DNA from: Archangium gephyra
GTDB lineage: Bacteria; Myxococcota; Myxococcia; Myxococcales; Myxococcaceae
Length of the DNA stretch: 24,671 nucleotides
Assembly (NCBI GenBank): GCA_003243425.1
Contig: QFQP01000056.1
Span: forward strand, 1 to 24,671
Direction of reading: 5' to 3'
How positions within the stretch are numbered: position 1 is the stretch's first letter; the number at the start of each line of letters is the position of its first letter. This document shows, piece after piece, positions 21,514 through 24,671 of the stretch. The notes under the pieces are model-generated. The model searched no databases, was not told the origin of the DNA, and was given only the letters and a program-made list of their open reading frames with translations. A program made the translations under genes and the position numbers.

Positions 21514-23906
21514 AGAAGGTCATCGTCACCACGCTGGTGGTGCTGGGCATCGCCTTCGTGTCGTGCTTCGGCATCTTCGTCAGCGACAACGTGAAGGCGC
21601 TGTTCGGCATGTCAGCCGACGCGCTCGCAGGTGACTCGTCGGTCACCAGGTATTCGCGCAGCGAGATGGCGCCCTCGCCGGTCGTCGCAGCCGCGCCGCT
21701 CGAAGAACAGGCCATGAAGGAGGCGGCGCCCAAAGCCGACTTCAAGAAGTCTGCGCTCGGGGTCATGGGCTCCGGCAAGGGTGGCGGCGGGTTCGGCATC
21801 GGAGGCATCGGCACACGCGGCCGGGGCGCCGGCGTCAGCTCGGCCTTCGGCGGCGCGCCCGCCGACGAAGCCGAAGAAAGTGGCAGGTTCGATGACGCGC
21901 CTGCGCCCGCCACGCGCGCGTGGTTCCCGGAGACGTTCCTCTTCGAGCCGCTGGTGGTCACCGACGCGCAGGGCCGCGCGAACGTTCCGGTGAAGGTGCC
22001 TGACCGGCTGACGACCTGGCGCGTGTTGGCGCTCGCGCATTCGCGCGAAGGCAGTCAGGCGGGCACGGTCGCGAGCTTCCTGGGCACGCTGCCGACGTAC
22101 GTCGAGCCGGTGACGCCGCCGTTCCTCTACGCGGGTGACGTCGTGAAGTTGCCGGTGCAGGTGGTGAACACTACCGAGCGCGACGTGAACGCTGGTTTGA
22201 CGATGAGCGCCACCGGCGCCACGTTGTCGAGCGCTGGCGGCACGGTGAAGGTGCCGGCAGGCGGCAGCGCGCTGCAGTACGTGACGCTCACCACCACCAG
22301 GCCCGGTGAGGCGACCTTCAAGACGGTGCTCGAAGGCACCGACGCGGCGGAGAAGCGCATCGAGCTCAAGCCCATGGGCCGTCGTGAGGTGCTGACGAAG
22401 GCGGGCACGCTCGCCGCGCCGCGTACGTTCACGCTCACGGGGCCAGCCAACCCACTGCCCGGCACCGAAGCGCTGCGCGTTCGCGTGTATCCCGGCGCGC
22501 TCGGGCTGGTTCGCAACGAGCTCTCGGCGGCGCCCGGTCGTGGCGGTGTGGCCGAAGACGCGTACCTGCTGCAGTTGCTCGGTCAGGCGCCCGGGCTGTT
22601 GCGGTCACTGGGCGCGACGCCTGATTCACCGACCATTCGCGACCTCTCGATTCTCGCCACCCAACGCGTGATGCAGCACTCGCGCGCGCCGACCGTCGAC
22701 GCGGCGACGCTGCTGACGGAAGCAGCGTTCGCGCACCCGGAAAATCCGGTGCTGCAGCGGCTCGGTGAACGCCTCGCGCTGCAGGTGTCGATGGCCCAAC
22801 GTGCCGACGGTACGTGTCAGGGCGCCAACGGGTGGACGTTGCAGCGGCTGCTGGTCACCACCGCCGAGTGCGTGCGCGCCACCCAGGCGGCGAATCAGAA
22901 CCCCGCTTCGATTCAGCGCGCGACCGCCGTGAAGTTGAAGGCCAGCGGTGCTTTCGAGCGCAACCTGGCGCGCGTCGCCGACGGCTACACGGCGGCTGCG
23001 ATTCTGGCGTCGGGTGCGCTCGCAGGTGGCGGTGTCGACGGCTACCGGAAGCTGGTGCTCGACGGCATCACCGACGCGCCCGACGGCGGCAAGTTCCTGC
23101 GCGTGGACAGCGGCGTGGTGCGCTCCGACGGTGTCACCCCGTCGCCGTACGAGGCGACCGCGCTCGCGATTCTCGCGCTCGACGGCGTGAAAGACGCGCC
23201 GATTGCCGACCTCGGCTCGTACCTGCTGTCGGGCTACTCGCCGTACGTCGGCTGGGGCGATGGCCGCGCGAACCTGGTGGCGCTGCGGGCTGCGGTGAAG
23301 CTCTTCAAGGACCCGGTGCCGGCGGGCGTGAAGATCACCATCGAGCGCGACGGCAAGGCGATGGCGTCGGGCAGCTTCGACGCGAATGCGCTGCAAGACG
23401 TGCTCACGCTTGACGCCGATGCTGACGGCAGCGCAGGGGCGCACGACTGGACCATTCGCGCTGAACCCGCGGTGCCGGGGCTCGGCTACTCGCTGCAGTT
23501 GGTGTCGTACGCGCCGTGGACGGACGAACCGGGCGGCGGCCTCGAGCTCAAGACCGAGCTGCCGAAGCTCATCAAGGTCGGGCTGCCCGCCGACGTGAAG
23601 CTGACCGCCGCGGCGCCCGGAGGCATTGCGCTCAAAGTCGCGTTTGCGCTCCCGGCCGGCGTTCAGGCCGACTCGACGGCGCTCACGCGGTTGGTGAGCA
23701 ACGGTGTCATCACGCGCTTCGAAACCGAAGACGGCCTCATCACGCTTCACGTGCCGCCACAGGCCAACGGTGCGTCGTGGCAGACGAACGTGACCGTCAT
23801 CGCCACGCTCGGCGGCACGCTTCACTCCGGCGCGTCGCTGCTCGGCACCGAGGGCTTCCCGACGCGTGAGAAAGCCTTCGCGCCGGTCACGTGGAAGATC
23901 GATTGA
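21510..23906 (+). CDS. Alpha-2-macroglobulin-like protein, C-terminal half, thioester motif absent
   Basis: This is a 798-aa protein. A membrane segment (about 4-25) is followed by a low-complexity region with the Gly-rich GSGKGGGGFGIGGIG stretch (about 87-107). The A2M family domain begins at RAWFPETFLFEPLVV (Trp138) and contains PDRLTTWRVLALAHS. The helical thioester-like (complement-type) domain covers about 335-630, with YVGWGDGRANLVALRAAVKLF near its end, then C-terminal beta domains. Where active A2M has the C-x-E-Q thioester motif, this protein has GGVAED (345-350), with neither Cys nor Gln, so no covalent trapping is expected. Bacterial YfaS-type paralogues also lack the motif. It starts inside the stop of the MG-domain gene (ATGA), so both halves should be made together and probably form one complex at the inner membrane. 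Confidence 0.9.
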   Translation: MKKVIVTTLVVLGIAFVSCFGIFVSDNVKALFGMSADALAGDSSVTRYSRSEMAPSPVVAAAPLEEQAMKEAAPKADFKKSALGVMGSGKGGGGFGIGGIGTRGRGAGVSSAFGGAPADEAEESGRFDDAPAPATRAWFPETFLFEPLVVTDAQGRANVPVKVPDRLTTWRVLALAHSREGSQAGTVASFLGTLPTYVEPVTPPFLYAGDVVKLPVQVVNTTERDVNAGLTMSATGATLSSAGGTVKVPAGGSALQYVTLTTTRPGEATFKTVLEGTDAAEKRIELKPMGRREVLTKAGTLAAPRTFTLTGPANPLPGTEALRVRVYPGALGLVRNELSAAPGRGGVAEDAYLLQLLGQAPGLLRSLGATPDSPTIRDLSILATQRVMQHSRAPTVDAATLLTEAAFAHPENPVLQRLGERLALQVSMAQRADGTCQGANGWTLQRLLVTTAECVRATQAANQNPASIQRATAVKLKASGAFERNLARVADGYTAAAILASGALAGGGVDGYRKLVLDGITDAPDGGKFLRVDSGVVRSDGVTPSPYEATALAILALDGVKDAPIADLGSYLLSGYSPYVGWGDGRANLVALRAAVKLFKDPVPAGVKITIERDGKAMASGSFDANALQDVLTLDADADGSAGAHDWTIRAEPAVPGLGYSLQLVSYAPWTDEPGGGLELKTELPKLIKVGLPADVKLTAAAPGGIALKVAFALPAGVQADSTALTRLVSNGVITRFETEDGLITLHVPPQANGASWQTNVTVIATLGGTLHSGASLLGTEGFPTREKAFAPVTWKID

Positions 23907-24076
23907 GTGACTTCACGCCGGGAGAACGTGAGCGCCTCGCGGTCTTCCACGACGTCATCATCGTCGACGCGGCCGCGCTGCAGACGATCGCTCGAGAATA
24001 CGACTGTGGTGCGACGCGTTCGGAGGCAAGTTGCTCCGCGGCGCGACTGCGACGCTCCGTACACACCACATCGTGA
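23903..24076 (+). CDS. Possible small ORF downstream of the macroglobulin pair
   Basis: TTG 23903 overlaps the stop of the macroglobulin gene (TTGA) and opens a 57-aa frame. The first 40 residues look coding (DFTPGERERLAVFHDVIIVD then AAALQTIAREYDCGATRSE). The remainder turns into Arg/Ser-rich text typical of an out-of-frame read, so the original gene may be truncated or frameshifted near 24025. No family is recognised. It may not be expressed. Confidence 0.3.
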   Translation: MSDFTPGERERLAVFHDVIIVDAAALQTIAREYDCGATRSEASCSAARLRRSVHTTS

Positions 24077-24546
24077 ACCTGTCGCTCGTCGAAGCTTCTT
24101 CCCGGCTGCGGCGGGGACCACGCTCTCGACGGTGGCAGGAACCTCCAAGCGGCGCCATTCGCTGTGTGCCGCCCGGGGGGAAGTTCCATGGCTCCATCTT
24201 CACGTGGCAGTCCGCTGGCCTCGAAGATCGTCACAGAACTCGAGGAAGCGGGCCACGCTCGGGAGCGCCGCACGCAAGCTTCGGACTCGTCCGCTCGCGC
24301 GCACTCGACTTGGCCGCCTAAGACGAGCGGCTCTCACGCCTCGCCTCCACGCTGCTGCACGCGACGACACGTCGAGTTGGTTCGTCGCATCGACGCGCAG
24401 AACGCCATCGACCGGAGGAGCGCTGCTGCGCGCACTTCACGGCTCCAGCGACGAGACCGTCAGTGGGGGTGAGCGCAGCCGCTTGCCGGCGTGCAGGTCA
24501 GGAAGATCGGGCACGCCTCTTCAACGCGCTCGCGACGCGGTGACCT
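24077..24546. other. Unexplained 470-bp stretch, possibly degraded coding sequence
   Basis: All six frames are broken or have Arg/Ser-rich, non-coding composition. Short pieces look protein-like, for example GKFHGSIFTWQSAGLED near 24177-24227 and SPLASKIVTELEEAGHARER near 24206-24265, but in different frames. No terminator, RNA gene or repeat was seen. Confidence 0.4.
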
Positions 24547-24671
24547 TCACTGGCCTTCGATGAGGAGCTTCAGCTCCTTCACGCGGCGGTTCACGAAGTC
24601 GCGCTCGAGCTTCTGGAACGCTTCAGGCAGCAGCTCCCGCGACGTGCATTCCTGCACGGCCACGAGGTTCT
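24547..24671 (-). CDS. 3' end of an unrecognised gene (partial)
   Basis: A minus-strand frame is open from the right edge to TGA 24547-24549. It encodes the last 41 or so residues of a protein: NLVAVQECTSRELLPEAFQK followed by LERDFVNRRVKELKLLIEGQ. The segment is charged, helical and coding in composition. It is too short to assign to a family. Confidence 0.65.
   Translation of the reverse strand, partial: NLVAVQECTSRELLPEAFQKLERDFVNRRVKELKLLIEGQ

Overview
The window is GC-rich bacterial DNA with strong G/C preference at third codon positions. Its gene content points to Myxococcota (a myxobacterium or close relative). Supporting features are a Ser/Thr protein kinase with an N-terminal zinc ribbon and a transmembrane anchor, a bacterial calpain, Cys-rich lipoproteins with Gly/Thr/Ala linkers, and TonB/AgmX-like domains inside a macroglobulin-type protein. 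The phylum call is an inference from gene style; no rRNA or other marker is present. I found no tRNA, rRNA, CRISPR array, insertion sequence or phage gene.

Layout. (1) 1-468, minus: the 5' part of a lipoprotein gene whose tail is an 18-bp tandem repeat, apparently out of frame with its head. (2) 544-2640, plus: a closely packed set of a COG3146/FemAB-like acyltransferase, a laminin-B-like lipoprotein and a YkgJ-type Cys-cluster protein. (3) 2609-4174, minus: a two-gene unit with a membrane-anchored protein carrying two L7/L12 C-terminal-domain-like repeats, then a 376-aa protein of unknown function. (4) 4286-7904, minus: a fadN-fadA beta-oxidation operon ending in a perfect hairpin terminator. 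(5) 8130-12458, plus: a calpain-family cysteine peptidase followed by two polytopic membrane proteins, one resembling a GT-C glycosyltransferase and one of the DUF2079 family. (6) 12436-12690, minus: a doubtful small ORF that may be a gene remnant. (7) 12828-17950, minus: rlmN, the Ser/Thr kinase, and the alpha and beta subunits of a 2-oxoacid (branched-chain type) dehydrogenase E1, separated by only 13-31 nt. (8) 17951-18453: a 503-bp intergenic region holding a 14-bp perfect palindrome. (9) 18454-23906, plus: two translationally coupled genes that together make a split alpha-2-macroglobulin-like protein. (10) 23907-24546: mostly unexplained sequence with a possible small ORF at its left end. 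(11) 24547-24671, minus: the 3' end of an unrecognised gene.

How the genes work together. FadN plus FadA supply three of the four steps of fatty-acid beta-oxidation (hydration, dehydrogenation, thiolysis). The E1 alpha/beta pair would decarboxylate a 2-oxoacid for transfer to an E2 that is not in the window. RlmN and the kinase look co-transcribed with E1 because of spacing, but no functional link is shown. The most unusual locus is the macroglobulin pair. The break between the two proteins falls where the protease bait region lies in ordinary alpha-2-macroglobulin. Each half has its own N-terminal membrane segment. The thioester motif is missing, and the first half carries two Cys-pair domains resembling the myxobacterial AgmX/TonB C-terminal fold.
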